Assembly (NCBI GenBank): GCA_902526075.1
Contig: CABZJM010000006.1
Span: forward strand, 1-64,000
Reading direction: 5' to 3'
DNA length: 64,000 nt
Origin: an uncultured Bacteroidota bacterium
GTDB lineage: Bacteria > Bacteroidota > Bacteroidia > Flavobacteriales > Flavobacteriaceae
Below the pieces are notes generated by a model. That model saw only the letters and a program-made list of their open reading frames with translations. It made no database searches and had not been told where the DNA came from. The translations under genes and the position numbers were made by a program. Positions 50,778 to 60,835 of the stretch are shown piece after piece (position 1 is the first letter of the stretch; every line of letters begins with the position of its first letter).

Positions 50778-52700
50778 GTGGAAAAAATCTGGATTCCAAA
50801 TAATTATGAGTCTTCAAATTTATTTCAGTATGAAAAGTTTCTTGAAAAAAAGTATCGTCTGTCTTTTTCAAATTACAATGAACTACACGAGTGGTCAATA
50901 AAAAACCTAGAAATTTTTTGGGAATCAATAAGTGAATTTTATAAAATCCTATTTGATAAGCCCTATGAATTTACATTAAACCGACAAATCCCTTTTTATA
51001 GATCGAAATGGTTTGAAGGAGCAAAATTAAGCTATGTAGGTCATATTTTACGACATGCAAAAAAAAATCATACTGCAATTATATATAAAAATGAATTAAA
51101 TAATATAGTTGAAATTTCGTGGAACAGCTTATTAGAAAAGGTAAAAGAAGTAAGGAGCTGGCTAATAGAAAACAATGTAAAAAAGGGTGATGTTGTTGTG
51201 GGGTATTTATTGAATCATCCTGATACAATAGCTTCTTTTATGGCTGTAAATTCTCTAGGTGCTATATGGTCGTGCTGTTCACCAGATTTTGGAATAGAAA
51301 GTATAGCAAACAGATTTGAACAATTAAAGCCTGATATTCTTTTAGCACATAACAAATATTCTTATAACGGAAAAGATTACATACAAGAAAAGAAAATCAA
51401 GGAGCTTCAAATTAACCTTCCTTCAATAAAAAAAACAATTGTATTTGACTCAACATTTGATTCATGGAATCTTAACTCAAATTACTGGATTGACTTTGAG
51501 TTTGAGTCTGTTAAATTTGATCATCCAATATGGGTTCTTTTTTCATCTGGAACAACCGGAAAACCCAAAGCAATTACTCATGGTACAGGCGGTATATTGC
51601 TAGAGCAATATAAATCTCATTCTTTACACCAAAATATAATGAATGGGGATAGGTTTTTTTGGAATACTACAACAGGGTGGATGATGTGGAATTATGCTAT
51701 TGGTTCATTTCTGTGTGGTGCAACTCTTTGTCTTTATGATGGTTCAGCTAATTTTCCTGACATTGGAGTTCAATGGAGGTTTGCAAAGGAGGCTAAAATT
51801 AATCATTTTGGAAACGGCTCACCACTGTTTATAGCAAGTATGAAGCAAAACTGTAAAGATGTATGTAATGAGAATTTAAAATTTATCAAAACCATAGGAG
51901 CAACAGGGTCACCATTGTCGATTGAGGCATTTAAGTGGTTACAAAAAAAACTCCCAAGCACTCAAATAATTTCATTAAGTGGTGGAACTGATGTCTGTTC
52001 TGCATTTATTGGCGGATGTCCTAAATTGCCTGTGTATGCTGGGTTTTTACAATGTATTATGCTAGGTGCATCAATAAAAGCTTGGGATGAAAGTGGAAAG
52101 AGCATTAAAGGTAAAACTGGTGAATTGGTAATTACCGAACCATTACCTTCGATGCCCATATTTTTTTGGGGAGATGAAAATTTTAAGAAATATAAAGATT
52201 CTTATTTTCGTGAAAATCATGAAGTTTGGACTCATGGAGATTGGATATTTATAGATGAATTAAGAGGGGTTTTGATGCAAGGTAGGTCGGATGCGACTCT
52301 AAACAGAAACGGGATTAGAATTGGTTCTTCTGAGATTTACTCAGTTTTAGACGGCATAAATGAAATTAAAGATTCCTTAATAATAGATTTAAACATTGGT
52401 GGTTCTAGCAAACTGATATTATTTGTGGAAACAGAATACGAGTTAAATAAAGATTTTAAAAGTAATATTATTAAAGCAATAAAAACTAAGTGTTCTCCTA
52501 GACATACTCCAAACTTAATTTTTTCAATTTCCCATGTACCCTATACTATTAGTGGTAAAAAAATGGAAATTCCTATAAAAAAGATCTTGTCAGGTGATAA
52601 AATCGAAAATGTAGTCTCCAAAGGTGCTATGAAAAATCCTGAGTGTATTGAAGATTTTTTAGTTATTAAAAATCAATATCTAAAATCTCTTGGTCAGTAG
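50778..52700 (+). CDS. Acetoacetyl-CoA synthetase
   Basis: A 640-residue adenylate-forming enzyme activating acetoacetate with ATP and CoA. The AMP-binding motif SSGTTGKPKAITHG starts near residue 255. The family-specific segments NRFFWNTTTGWMMWN-like (FFWNTTTGWMMWNYAIGS), SGGTDVCSAFIGGCPKLPVY and the C-terminal RSDATLNRNGIRIGSSEIYS are all clear. The start is GTG. It ends overlapping the convergent PBP1A gene by 35 bases. It probably recycles acetoacetate in ketone-body, leucine or polyhydroxybutyrate metabolism. Confidence 0.9.
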   Translation: MEKIWIPNNYESSNLFQYEKFLEKKYRLSFSNYNELHEWSIKNLEIFWESISEFYKILFDKPYEFTLNRQIPFYRSKWFEGAKLSYVGHILRHAKKNHTAIIYKNELNNIVEISWNSLLEKVKEVRSWLIENNVKKGDVVVGYLLNHPDTIASFMAVNSLGAIWSCCSPDFGIESIANRFEQLKPDILLAHNKYSYNGKDYIQEKKIKELQINLPSIKKTIVFDSTFDSWNLNSNYWIDFEFESVKFDHPIWVLFSSGTTGKPKAITHGTGGILLEQYKSHSLHQNIMNGDRFFWNTTTGWMMWNYAIGSFLCGATLCLYDGSANFPDIGVQWRFAKEAKINHFGNGSPLFIASMKQNCKDVCNENLKFIKTIGATGSPLSIEAFKWLQKKLPSTQIISLSGGTDVCSAFIGGCPKLPVYAGFLQCIMLGASIKAWDESGKSIKGKTGELVITEPLPSMPIFFWGDENFKKYKDSYFRENHEVWTHGDWIFIDELRGVLMQGRSDATLNRNGIRIGSSEIYSVLDGINEIKDSLIIDLNIGGSSKLILFVETEYELNKDFKSNIIKAIKTKCSPRHTPNLIFSISHVPYTISGKKMEIPIKKILSGDKIENVVSKGAMKNPECIEDFLVIKNQYLKSLGQ

Positions 52701-54981
52701 TCTTGCCTGAGCTGGTGCTGTCAATTACAAACTTATTACAATCTAATTCTACTGATAATCGTTTTGGTCGATCAAAGGATTCCTTTGAAATTAGTAGCGT
52801 TGAGTCTTGGTATACACTTTTCATATAACCCCCCCAAATTGGTAATGCCATTGATGCACCCTGACCATATGCTATATCATCAAAATGAATTGCTCTATCT
52901 TCAGCTCCTACCCAAACACCTGTAACTAAATTTGGAACCATTCCAATAAACCAACCATCACTTTGATTTTGTGTTGTTCCAGTCTTTCCGGCAATAGGAT
53001 TGGTAAACTCGTATGGATAGCCTGTGACTACATTTTGATAGGCTCTATTAAATTCATCTGCACCAGTTGTTCTCAACCGTGTTCCAGAGCCTGCCCTGGT
53101 AACACCCTCTAATAAATTAACAGTAACATAAGCGGCTTCTTCACTTAAAACATCTCTGGTCACGGGTTGATTCTTATACAAGATCGTACCATTTTTATCC
53201 TCAATCCTTTCTATAAAAACTGGCTGCGTATATACACCTTTATTTGCGAAAGTGGAGTAAGCTGCGACCATTTCATAAACACTTAGATCAGGGGTTCCAA
53301 GTGCTATTGACGGAACTGGCAGAATTCTTTGTTCTATTCCTAAATCTTTAGCTAATTTAACAACAGTACGTGGTCCAATTCTGTCCATCAATCTGGCAGT
53401 AACAGTATTTACCGAGTTTGCTAAGGCATTTTTTAAAGTTCTTGTTCTTCCATATTTATCACCAGAATTTTTTGGACACCATTGCTCAACATTTCCAAAT
53501 TTATTTTTTTCTATACAAAATTGGCTGTCAGGAAATGTGTCACAAGGAGATAGTTTTAATTGATCTATAGCTGCTGCATAAACAAAAGGTTTAAAAGTTG
53601 ATCCAATTTGACGTTTACCTTTTTTAACCATGTCGTACTGAAAATGTCTGTAATTCATCCCTCCAACCCATGCCTTTATATAACCGTTAGTTGGATCCAT
53701 AGACATCATTCCCGGTCTAAAAAAAGACTTATAATATTTCATTGAATCTAGGGGAGTCATAGTTGTATCTATTTCTCCCGCCCATGAAAAAACAGTCATT
53801 TCTTTAGGGATATAAAATGACTCCTCAATTTCCTCATCGTTTTTTTTCAAGTCATATTTCATTTTTCTCCATCTCTCCGATCTTCTCATAGAAATTCTTA
53901 ATAAAGTATCGACAGCACCACTGGTTAACTCACGAAATGGAGCGATAGAATCATCTAATGTTTCATTTTGTTCAAAAAATTCTTTCTGAAGCCTTGGCAT
54001 GTGAGATGTAACAGCATTTTCTGCCATTTCCTGCATTGAGTAATTTATAGTTGTATAAATCCTTAGGCCATCTGTATTTAGGTTATACTTTGATCCATCT
54101 GGTTTTCTGTTATTATCATCGTTAATCCATGTTTTCATATGAGCTCTCAAAAACTCTCTAAAATAGGTTGCTAGACCTTCTCTATGTGATTCAGGTGTAT
54201 AATTTAAATTAAGTGGTTGCATTTTTAACGAATCAATCAAAACTTCATCTAAATAATTATATTTTTTCATTTGACCCAAAACGACATTTCTCCTATTTTT
54301 AACCCCTACCGGGTTTCTATGGGGTCTAGGATTATACAAAGAAGAGTTTTTTAACATCCCAACTAAAATTGCTGATTCGTTTATATCCAAATCAATGGGC
54401 TCCTTACCAAAATAAATTCTTGCAGCACTTCTTATGCCATCACCATTATTACCAAAATCATATAAATTTAAATATTGAGTAATAATTTCATTTTTGGTAT
54501 AGTGTCTTTCTAATCTTACAGCAATTATGTATTCTTTAAACTTCTGAGTTAGCCTTTCAATGATATCTCTAGAGCCCTCCCCTGTAAATAGTAGCTTTGC
54601 TAATTGTTGGGTGATAGTACTTCCACCACCGTCTTTGCCCAACTTTATTGCAGCTCCGACGGTTCTCTTAAAATCTATGCCTGAGTGAGAGTAAAACCTA
54701 ATATCCTCAGTAGCTATAAGAGCATCTACAAGATGGCTTGGAAGTTCCTCAAAAGTTACTGGTGTTCTGTTATCATTAAAATAATATTTCCCAAGGGTTT
54801 TACCATCCGAACTTATGACTTCACTAGCTAAATTAGTTTTTGGGTTTTCCAAAACTTCAAGGTCTGGCATGTCTCCAAATCCCCCTATTGAAGCATAATA
54901 AAAAATGAAGGTAATAAGAATGATTGGGGTTAAAAAAAACAACCACATCAAAAGTGAATACCATTTATACTTTTTCTCCAA
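52666..54981 (-). CDS. Class A penicillin-binding protein (PBP1A-like)
   Basis: A 771-residue bifunctional peptidoglycan synthase with an N-terminal membrane anchor (residues 9-30). The glycosyltransferase-51 domain has E92 in ATEDIRFYSHSGID, then GGGSTITQQLAKLLF. The transpeptidase has S461 in QIGSTFKPF, then the SVN motif in NALANSVNTVTARL and KTG in IAGKTGTTQNQSDGWF. It forms an operon with trhO and gldH, with gldH ending two bases before it. Confidence 0.92.
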   Translation of the reverse strand: MEKKYKWYSLLMWLFFLTPIILITFIFYYASIGGFGDMPDLEVLENPKTNLASEVISSDGKTLGKYYFNDNRTPVTFEELPSHLVDALIATEDIRFYSHSGIDFKRTVGAAIKLGKDGGGSTITQQLAKLLFTGEGSRDIIERLTQKFKEYIIAVRLERHYTKNEIITQYLNLYDFGNNGDGIRSAARIYFGKEPIDLDINESAILVGMLKNSSLYNPRPHRNPVGVKNRRNVVLGQMKKYNYLDEVLIDSLKMQPLNLNYTPESHREGLATYFREFLRAHMKTWINDDNNRKPDGSKYNLNTDGLRIYTTINYSMQEMAENAVTSHMPRLQKEFFEQNETLDDSIAPFRELTSGAVDTLLRISMRRSERWRKMKYDLKKNDEEIEESFYIPKEMTVFSWAGEIDTTMTPLDSMKYYKSFFRPGMMSMDPTNGYIKAWVGGMNYRHFQYDMVKKGKRQIGSTFKPFVYAAAIDQLKLSPCDTFPDSQFCIEKNKFGNVEQWCPKNSGDKYGRTRTLKNALANSVNTVTARLMDRIGPRTVVKLAKDLGIEQRILPVPSIALGTPDLSVYEMVAAYSTFANKGVYTQPVFIERIEDKNGTILYKNQPVTRDVLSEEAAYVTVNLLEGVTRAGSGTRLRTTGADEFNRAYQNVVTGYPYEFTNPIAGKTGTTQNQSDGWFIGMVPNLVTGVWVGAEDRAIHFDDIAYGQGASMALPIWGGYMKSVYQDSTLLISKESFDRPKRLSVELDCNKFVIDSTSSGKTTDQEILDIDF

Positions 54982-54983
54982 AG

Positions 54984-55463
54984 CTATTTTATTTTTTCCA
55001 CCTTGTAACCAACATCAACAATTCCGCTTAAATTTTCGATTCCTCCAACCTTGTTAATAATTCTCATAGCATGTTGAATTGAAACAAAATACTTTTTGTT
55101 GTTGACTAAGCTAATATTTTCTTTGTGTAATAAGGAATTCTCAACAATATTAATTTGCTTATTTCCAGTAAAATTTCCGTATTTATCTGCCAATTTATAT
55201 TCTAATGTATCAATTGATAAAATATCTGATGAGTCCTGTAATGAAACAATTAAAAATATATTATCAAATGGATATTTTTCGTCAATTCTTAAATTAATAA
55301 ACGATTTATATGAAAGATTTTCTCTAGTATCAAGTTCGAAATTAAAATGCTGAATTGAATCCTTGTGCCAAATTCCATCAACAGAATTATATTCAATGAA
55401 ATCAATGTTAGTATTACACGAAAACAATAAAAATAAAAGTCCTAAAGTTATTTTATATTGCAT
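54984..55463 (-). CDS. gldH: Gliding motility lipoprotein GldH
   Basis: A 159-residue lipoprotein (lipobox LLFLLFSC, Cys16) needed for gliding in flavobacteria. The family pattern is visible in EYNSVDGIWHKDSIQHFNFE, YKSFINLRIDEKYPFDNIFL and the end FVSIQHAMRIINKVGGIENL then SGIVDVGYKVEK. It overlaps the end of trhO by 11 bases and runs into PBP1A, an order seen in several Flavobacteriaceae. This is strong support for the taxonomic call. Confidence 0.85.
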   Translation of the reverse strand: MQYKITLGLLFLLFSCNTNIDFIEYNSVDGIWHKDSIQHFNFELDTRENLSYKSFINLRIDEKYPFDNIFLIVSLQDSSDILSIDTLEYKLADKYGNFTGNKQINIVENSLLHKENISLVNNKKYFVSIQHAMRIINKVGGIENLSGIVDVGYKVEKIK

Positions 55464-56511
55464 TTTTTTTCATTTTTTTTCTGTCAAATCTAGTTATTTT
55501 ATCAGTTCTACCTTTTTTAAAGATATCATCAATATTTTTCTTAACCTTCCTCAATTTTTTTTGGACTTTATGTGGCATTTGGGTAATTTCAAAACAATCA
55601 TAAGAACAACAATTTTTCATTTTTATTTTACAATCATTACATTGAATAAATAATAAGTGACATGCGTCATTAGCACAATTTGTGTGAATATCAAATGGCT
55701 CTCCACATTGATGACACTTTGCAATAATTTCGTCACTGACTTTTTCAGCACGTCTATTATCAAACACAAAATTCTTACCAATAAAATTATTTTCTAATTG
55801 TTTGTTTTTTACTTGACGAACATACTCAATTATACCACCCTCTAACTGAAAGACTTTCTTAAATCCCTTGTGTTTAAAGTAAGCACTAGCTTTTTCACAT
55901 CGAATTCCTCCAGTGCAATACATAAGTAAATTTTTATCTTCCTTGTGATCCTTTAGCATCTGTTCTATTACTTCCAATGAGTCTCTAAAAGTATCAACAT
56001 CAGGGCAAATTGCATTTTTAAAATGTCCAATCTCACTTTCATAATGATTTCTCATATCCAGTACAATTGTATTTTCCTCTTTCATCAAGTTGTTAAATTT
56101 TTCGGCATTTAAATGAATTCCTTTTTTGGTAACATCAAATGAATCATCATTTAATCCATCAGATACAATTTTATCTCTTACTTTAATTTTTAATTTCAGG
56201 AATGACTTTGTCTCATGTTTTAAAGCAATATTGATCTTAACATTCTTTAAAAATGACATTGAGTTAATATGCTCAATGAATATTTTTAAGTTAACTTTAG
56301 GAAGTGATAGTTGAGCATTGATTCCCTCCTTTGCAATATAAATCCGCCCTAAGGCATCCACTGAGTCCCAAAAAATAAATAACTCATCCCTAAATCTTTT
56401 TGGGTCATTAATCTTAGCATATTTATAAAATGAAAGGGTAATGCGTTTTTGATTTGATGAATCTAGAATACTGGATCTTTCATTCGAGCTTAATTTATTG
56501 TACAGTTGCAT
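55453..56511 (-). CDS. trhO: Rhodanese-like tRNA uridine hydroxylase TrhO
   Basis: A 352-residue enzyme that hydroxylates U34 of certain tRNAs. The N-terminal acylphosphatase-like domain contains GRIYIAKEGINAQLSLP, and the rhodanese loop is C199 in MYCTGGIRCEKASAYFKHKG. The C-terminal cysteine-rich part (CHQCGEPFDIHTNCANDACH and CNDCKIKMKNCCSYDC) probably binds zinc. The tail is lysine rich (KKLRKVKKNIDDIFKKGRTD). It heads the operon with gldH and PBP1A. Confidence 0.9.
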   Translation of the reverse strand: MQLYNKLSSNERSSILDSSNQKRITLSFYKYAKINDPKRFRDELFIFWDSVDALGRIYIAKEGINAQLSLPKVNLKIFIEHINSMSFLKNVKINIALKHETKSFLKLKIKVRDKIVSDGLNDDSFDVTKKGIHLNAEKFNNLMKEENTIVLDMRNHYESEIGHFKNAICPDVDTFRDSLEVIEQMLKDHKEDKNLLMYCTGGIRCEKASAYFKHKGFKKVFQLEGGIIEYVRQVKNKQLENNFIGKNFVFDNRRAEKVSDEIIAKCHQCGEPFDIHTNCANDACHLLFIQCNDCKIKMKNCCSYDCFEITQMPHKVQKKLRKVKKNIDDIFKKGRTDKITRFDRKKMKKNAI

Positions 56512-56534
56512 ACTACACTTTTTTTAATTACTAA

Positions 56535-56542
56535 CAAAAGTA
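56535..56542 (-). promoter_or_regulatory. -7 element for trhO
   Basis: TACTTTTG on the minus strand fits TAnnTTTG and lies 23 bases before the trhO ATG. Confidence 0.5.
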
Positions 56543-56623
56543 GAAAAAAAGATAAAAATCATCTACCAGTATATTGTATTGTGTAAAAAGATATCCTAAA
56601 TTAGTAATGATAAAAACTTAATT

Positions 56624-57616
56624 ATGGCCAACAATAAATCAGACAAATTAAAAGCACTGAAATTAACCCTAGATAAACTGGATAAAACATACGGAAAAGG
56701 TACAGTTATGAAAATGGGAGACTCGCCTAATGAAAATGTAGAGGCTATATCCTCTGGATCCATAGGGCTAGATATTGCTTTAGGTGTTGGCGGATATCCA
56801 AAAGGAAGAGTTGTAGAAATATATGGTCCAGAGTCATCTGGAAAAACTACATTGACTTTACATGCTATTGCAGAATGTCAAAAAAAGGGTGGAATAGCAG
56901 CGTTTATTGATGCTGAACATGCATTTGATAGATTTTATGCTGAGAATTTAGGTATCGACATTGAAAATCTGATAATATCTCAACCGGATCATGGGGAACA
57001 GGCATTAGAAATTGCTGATAATCTGATTAGATCTGGAGCAATAGATATGGTAATAATTGATTCTGTTGCAGCACTTACCCCCAAAAGTGAAATTGAAGGT
57101 GAAATGGGAGATTCAAAAATGGGTCTTCATGCAAGACTTATGTCACAAGCTTTAAGAAAACTTACCAGCTCAATTAGCAAAACTAATTGTACAGTAATTT
57201 TTATTAATCAATTGAGAGAAAAAATAGGTATAATGTTTGGAAACCCAGAGACAACAACTGGTGGTAATGCATTAAAATTTTATGCTTCTATCAGGTTAGA
57301 TATTAGAAGATCAACTCAAATTAAGAATAGTGACGGAGTAGTTATGGGTAATAAAACCAGAGTTAAAATAGTAAAAAATAAAGTTGCACCACCTTTTAAA
57401 TTAGCCGAATTTGATATAATGTATGGCGAGGGAATTTCAAAAGTTGGTGAAATTATTGATTTAGCAGTCGAATCGGAAATAATAAATAAAAGCGGTTCGT
57501 GGTTTAGCTATGAAGGAACTAAGCTTGGTCAAGGTAGAGATGCTGTAAAAACTCTGTTAAAGGATAATCCCGATTTGATGGAAACACTTGAATCAAAACT
57601 TAAAGAAATTATTTAG
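56624..57616 (+). CDS. recA: Recombinase RecA
   Basis: A 330-residue DNA strand-exchange ATPase for repair and the SOS response. Walker A is GPESSGKT (68-75). MAW motif [20 protein letters not shown], Walker [11 protein letters not shown] and loop L2 [20 protein letters not shown] are all typical. It is divergent from trhO. The end overlaps the convergent acyltransferase by four bases. No LexA-type box was identified in the short upstream gap. Confidence 0.97.
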   Translation: MANNKSDKLKALKLTLDKLDKTYGKGTVMKMGDSPNENVEAISSGSIGLDIALGVGGYPKGRVVEIYGPESSGKTTLTLHAIAECQKKGGIAAFIDAEHAFDRFYAENLGIDIENLIISQPDHGEQALEIADNLIRSGAIDMVIIDSVAALTPKSEIEGEMGDSKMGLHARLMSQALRKLTSSISKTNCTVIFINQLREKIGIMFGNPETTTGGNALKFYASIRLDIRRSTQIKNSDGVVMGNKTRVKIVKNKVAPPFKLAEFDIMYGEGISKVGEIIDLAVESEIINKSGSWFSYEGTKLGQGRDAVKTLLKDNPDLMETLESKLKEII

Positions 57617-58377
57617 GAGTTTCTTAGATCATCAAGCATTAATTTTCTTACATCATCGCTTAGTTTGACGCTGTCCTCCTTTACCATACCACTAGTCTCA
57701 ATTGGGTCGTGAATCTTGACCCTCAATATTCCTGGTGTACCCTTCGAAGCTCCAATCAACCCTCCAAAACTCCATGGAAAGCGTCTTTTATTATCTAAAA
57801 AAGTCATAGGAACAATTGGAACTTGATGTTCAATTGCCATCGTGAAGGCACCATGTTTGAAAGGAGCTAGTTCAACATCTAAATCTGGCACTGTTCCTTC
57901 TGGAAAAATACCCAAACTTATTCCGCCATTTAATTTTTTTTTGGTTTGTTCAAAGACCTGCTTTTTACTGTCTTTGCTTGATCTATCAACCAAAATCATT
58001 GTTCTTCTATAAATAGTTCCAAAAATTGGAATCTTATCCAGTTCTTTTTTACCAACAAAAACCAATGGGTTTTTTCTTACCGTAGAAACCAATAGCATGA
58101 CATCTATCATAGAAACGTGATTTGCTACAAATATATACGGACTGTTTTTTTTTGTTTTTATTTTTCCTTTCCGAGACGGGAACATACCCATGCCCAATAA
58201 AATAAGATCGGACCACAATACACCCATTAAATAAAACTTTTTATACCAATTTCTGTTTAACAGAATTATAATAAAGGAGGGTAAAATAATTATGATGGTA
58301 AATACAAATACTAGTAAGTAAAACCATATATTGTAAAATGTCCAGAAAATGTATTTTGCTACTTTCACAAGTCTCAA
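57613..58377 (-). CDS. plsC: 1-acyl-sn-glycerol-3-phosphate acyltransferase
   Basis: A 254-residue membrane acyltransferase making phosphatidic acid. A long N-terminal hydrophobic region (about 8-45) precedes the catalytic H-x4-D motif in [14 protein letters not shown]. Substrate motifs follow: [15 protein letters not shown], and FPEGTVPD in the third block, then [11 protein letters not shown]. These fit PlsC, with the gene symbol given at moderate certainty because related acyltransferases share the motifs. Confidence 0.85.
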   Translation of the reverse strand: MRLVKVAKYIFWTFYNIWFYLLVFVFTIIIILPSFIIILLNRNWYKKFYLMGVLWSDLILLGMGMFPSRKGKIKTKKNSPYIFVANHVSMIDVMLLVSTVRKNPLVFVGKKELDKIPIFGTIYRRTMILVDRSSKDSKKQVFEQTKKKLNGGISLGIFPEGTVPDLDVELAPFKHGAFTMAIEHQVPIVPMTFLDNKRRFPWSFGGLIGASKGTPGILRVKIHDPIETSGMVKEDSVKLSDDVRKLMLDDLRNS

Positions 58378-58406
58378 AACTAATTAATTTATTTTAATAA
58401 AAAATT

Positions 58407-58414
58407 TAACTTTG
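58407..58414 (+). promoter_or_regulatory. -7 element for trpS, possibly leaderless
   Basis: TAACTTTG lies only 5 bases before the trpS ATG. If it is the -7 element, transcription would begin at or near the start codon. Confidence 0.45.
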
Positions 58415-58419
58415 TTATT

Positions 58420-59400
58420 ATGAGTGAAAAACCAAAAAGAATACTTACAGGAATTCAAAGCACAGGAATACCTCACTTGGGAAATATTCTTGGAGCTATT
58501 ATTCCTGCTATAAATTTTTCGAAAAAAGATAATGTAGAAACATATTTGTTTATTGCAGATTTTCACTCCCTAACTCAGATTAAAGACTCCAAAGTATTAA
58601 AACAAAACACCCTATTTACTGCTTCAGCATGGCTGGCATGTGGACTTAATCCATCTCACACAATTTTTTACAGGCAAAGCGATGTACCACAGGTAACCGA
58701 ACTTGCCTGGTATCTAAGTTGCTTTTTTCCATTCAACAGACTAACGCTAGCGCATAGCTTTAAGGATAAAAAAGATAGATTAAAAGATGTGAATTCGGGT
58801 TTATTTAATTATCCCATGCTAATGGCTGCAGATATTTTACTGTACGATGCTGAAATTGTTCCCGTTGGAAAAGATCAACTTCAACATTTAGAAATAACAA
58901 GAAATGTTGCCAATAGATTTCACAATATTTTTGGAGAAACATTTATCTTACCAAATGAATATTTACAAGAAGAATCTAAGCTGATCACAGGTACTGACGG
59001 TGAGAAAATGAGTAAAAGTAAAAATAATATTATCAATATTTTTGCTTCTGAAAATGATTTAAAAAAACAGATTAAATCTATAGAGACCGACTCCAAAGAA
59101 CTTGAAAGCCCTAAGGAATGGAGAACGTGTAATCTGTTTAATATCTATAAGCTGATTGCTGATAAAAATCAAATTGATACAATGAAGAGTAAATATGAAG
59201 CGGGGGGCTATGGGTATGGACATGCAAAAAATGATCTATTTCAACTAATTGTTGAAAAGTATTCAAAGGAAAGAAAAAAGTTTAATCACTATATTTCAAA
59301 TCCCAATGAAGTGGAAGAAATCCTAGTAAAGGGAGCTGAAAAAGCAAGTATTACAGCCGATAAAGTTTTAAGCAGAGTGCGCAAAAAATTAGGATATTGA
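58420..59400 (+). CDS. trpS: Tryptophanyl-tRNA synthetase
   Basis: A 326-residue class I aminoacyl-tRNA synthetase. The HIGH-type motif is GIPHLGN (H19 to N22), and the KMSKS loop is DGEKMSKSKNNIIN. The tryptophan pocket region VPVGKDQLQHLEITRNVANR is present. Length and order match bacterial TrpRS. The start is the ATG at 58420, 5 bases after a TAACTTTG promoter element. Confidence 0.95.
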   Translation: MSEKPKRILTGIQSTGIPHLGNILGAIIPAINFSKKDNVETYLFIADFHSLTQIKDSKVLKQNTLFTASAWLACGLNPSHTIFYRQSDVPQVTELAWYLSCFFPFNRLTLAHSFKDKKDRLKDVNSGLFNYPMLMAADILLYDAEIVPVGKDQLQHLEITRNVANRFHNIFGETFILPNEYLQEESKLITGTDGEKMSKSKNNIINIFASENDLKKQIKSIETDSKELESPKEWRTCNLFNIYKLIADKNQIDTMKSKYEAGGYGYGHAKNDLFQLIVEKYSKERKKFNHYISNPNEVEEILVKGAEKASITADKVLSRVRKKLGY

Positions 59401-59449
59401 AATAAAAATTTCATATAATTTTATATCTTAGATTTCAATAGGCCATTAC

Positions 59450-60322
59450 ATGAAAATTAGTAGTTATATTTTTGAATTATTACAAAGTCACGATTGCGTC
59501 ATTGTACCAAATTTTGGCGCTTTAGTTGCAAGAAATATTTCAGCAAAAATCAGCTCTGATGGGTCCAAAATTTTTCCTCCTAATAAAGAACTTTCTTTCA
59601 ATAAGAATTTAGTTAAAAATGATGGATTATTGATTAATGCAATTTCATCAAATGAAAATATTAGTTATGAGGAAGCAGAACAAAAGATTACAAACTGGGT
59701 CAGAAGAACAAATAAGAAGCTTGAAAAACAAAGGTATTTTGAAATAAAAAATATTGGTTCAATTTCTTTAGAAAATACTAAATATGTTTTTGTGCCTAAT
59801 CAAAACTCAATTTTTCTTAAGAGCTCTTATGGGTTTAATTCAATTGACTCATCAGAAATAACAAAACGCCAAAAAAATATTAATAACACCTATTTGAAAT
59901 ATGCTGCAATACTTATAGTCTTTTTGTCTTTGACTGGAGTATTGACAAAAAGCTACTTTGACAGTATAAATGAATTCAACAAAGCTTCGTACGCTGAAGC
60001 AAACTGGGAGATTGAAAAAAAAATACAAAAAGCAACATTTAATATCAATACATCACTGCCTGTGGTGAAATTACCTATTAGAAAACAATATGGAAGTTTT
60101 CATATAATTGCAGGCTCGTTTAGGCTTGAGGAAAATTCATTAAGAATGATATCTCAACTTAAGCAAAAAGGATTTATTGAGGCTAGAAAAGTGGGAGTAA
60201 ATAAATTTGGCCTACTGCAAGTTGCTTACAACAGCTATGATACTGTTGAAGAAGCAAGATTGGCTCTCTCAGAAATCCGTACCAAGGAAGATTTGAATGC
60301 ATGGCTTTTGATAAAAAACTAA
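59450..60322 (+). CDS. HU-CCDC81 and SPOR domain membrane protein
   Basis: A 290-residue protein linking chromosome and envelope. Residues 1-120 form the HU-CCDC81 bacterial domain (LLQSHDCVIVPNFGALVARN, GSISLENTKYVFVPNQNS). One membrane helix is at about 147-165 (LKYAAILIVFLSLTGVLTK). The C-terminal SPOR domain (GSFHIIAGSFRLEENSLRMI ... GLLQVAYNSYDTVEEARLAL) binds denuded peptidoglycan. The stop region overlaps the thioesterase start by 22 bases. Confidence 0.87.
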   Translation: MKISSYIFELLQSHDCVIVPNFGALVARNISAKISSDGSKIFPPNKELSFNKNLVKNDGLLINAISSNENISYEEAEQKITNWVRRTNKKLEKQRYFEIKNIGSISLENTKYVFVPNQNSIFLKSSYGFNSIDSSEITKRQKNINNTYLKYAAILIVFLSLTGVLTKSYFDSINEFNKASYAEANWEIEKKIQKATFNINTSLPVVKLPIRKQYGSFHIIAGSFRLEENSLRMISQLKQKGFIEARKVGVNKFGLLQVAYNSYDTVEEARLALSEIRTKEDLNAWLLIKN

Positions 60323-60834
60323 AACTCTCAGACATCAAAACGCCTAAAGATTCTCTTACAATACTTACTGATTCTGTTTTGCCTGGTGAAACAAATGCAT
60401 TAAATAATCTATTTGGTGGTGAATTATTAGCTAGGATGGATAGAGCGGCAAGTATCTCTGCAAGACGACATGCCGAAGAGATTGTTGTAACATCTTCTGT
60501 AAATAATGTCTCTTTTGGTAAATCAATTCCTATCGGGACCACAGTTACAATCGAAGCAAAAGTTTCAAGAGCTTTTACTACGTCAATGGAAGTTTTTATT
60601 GATGTTTGGATTGACGATGATAGTGGTAAAAAAATAAAAGCTAATGAGGCAATATATACTTTTGTTGCCGTTGACAGTTCTGGAAAACCAACAAAAATTG
60701 ACAAGATCAAGCCTGAAACAGACGAAGAAAAAATGAGATATGATGCTGCCTTGAGAAGAAGACAACTAAGTCTTGTGTTAGCTGGTAAAATGAAAGCAGA
60801 TGATGCAACAGAATTAAAGGCTCTATTTTCTTAG
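60301..60834 (+). CDS. Acyl-CoA thioesterase, hotdog fold
   Basis: A 177-residue hotdog thioesterase of the YciA/BACH type. The motif GETNALNNLFGGELLARMDR is the N-terminal family signature, followed by ITAEEIVVTSSVNNVSFGKS-like (RHAEEIVVTSSVNNVSFGKS), IPIGTTVTIEAKVSRAFTTS and NEAIYTFVAVDSSGKP. The product releases free fatty acid from acyl-CoA. It overlaps the upstream HU-CCDC81 gene by 22 bases, so the two are co-expressed. Confidence 0.88.
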   Translation: MAFDKKLKLSDIKTPKDSLTILTDSVLPGETNALNNLFGGELLARMDRAASISARRHAEEIVVTSSVNNVSFGKSIPIGTTVTIEAKVSRAFTTSMEVFIDVWIDDDSGKKIKANEAIYTFVAVDSSGKPTKIDKIKPETDEEKMRYDAALRRRQLSLVLAGKMKADDATELKALFS

Positions 60835-60835
60835 A

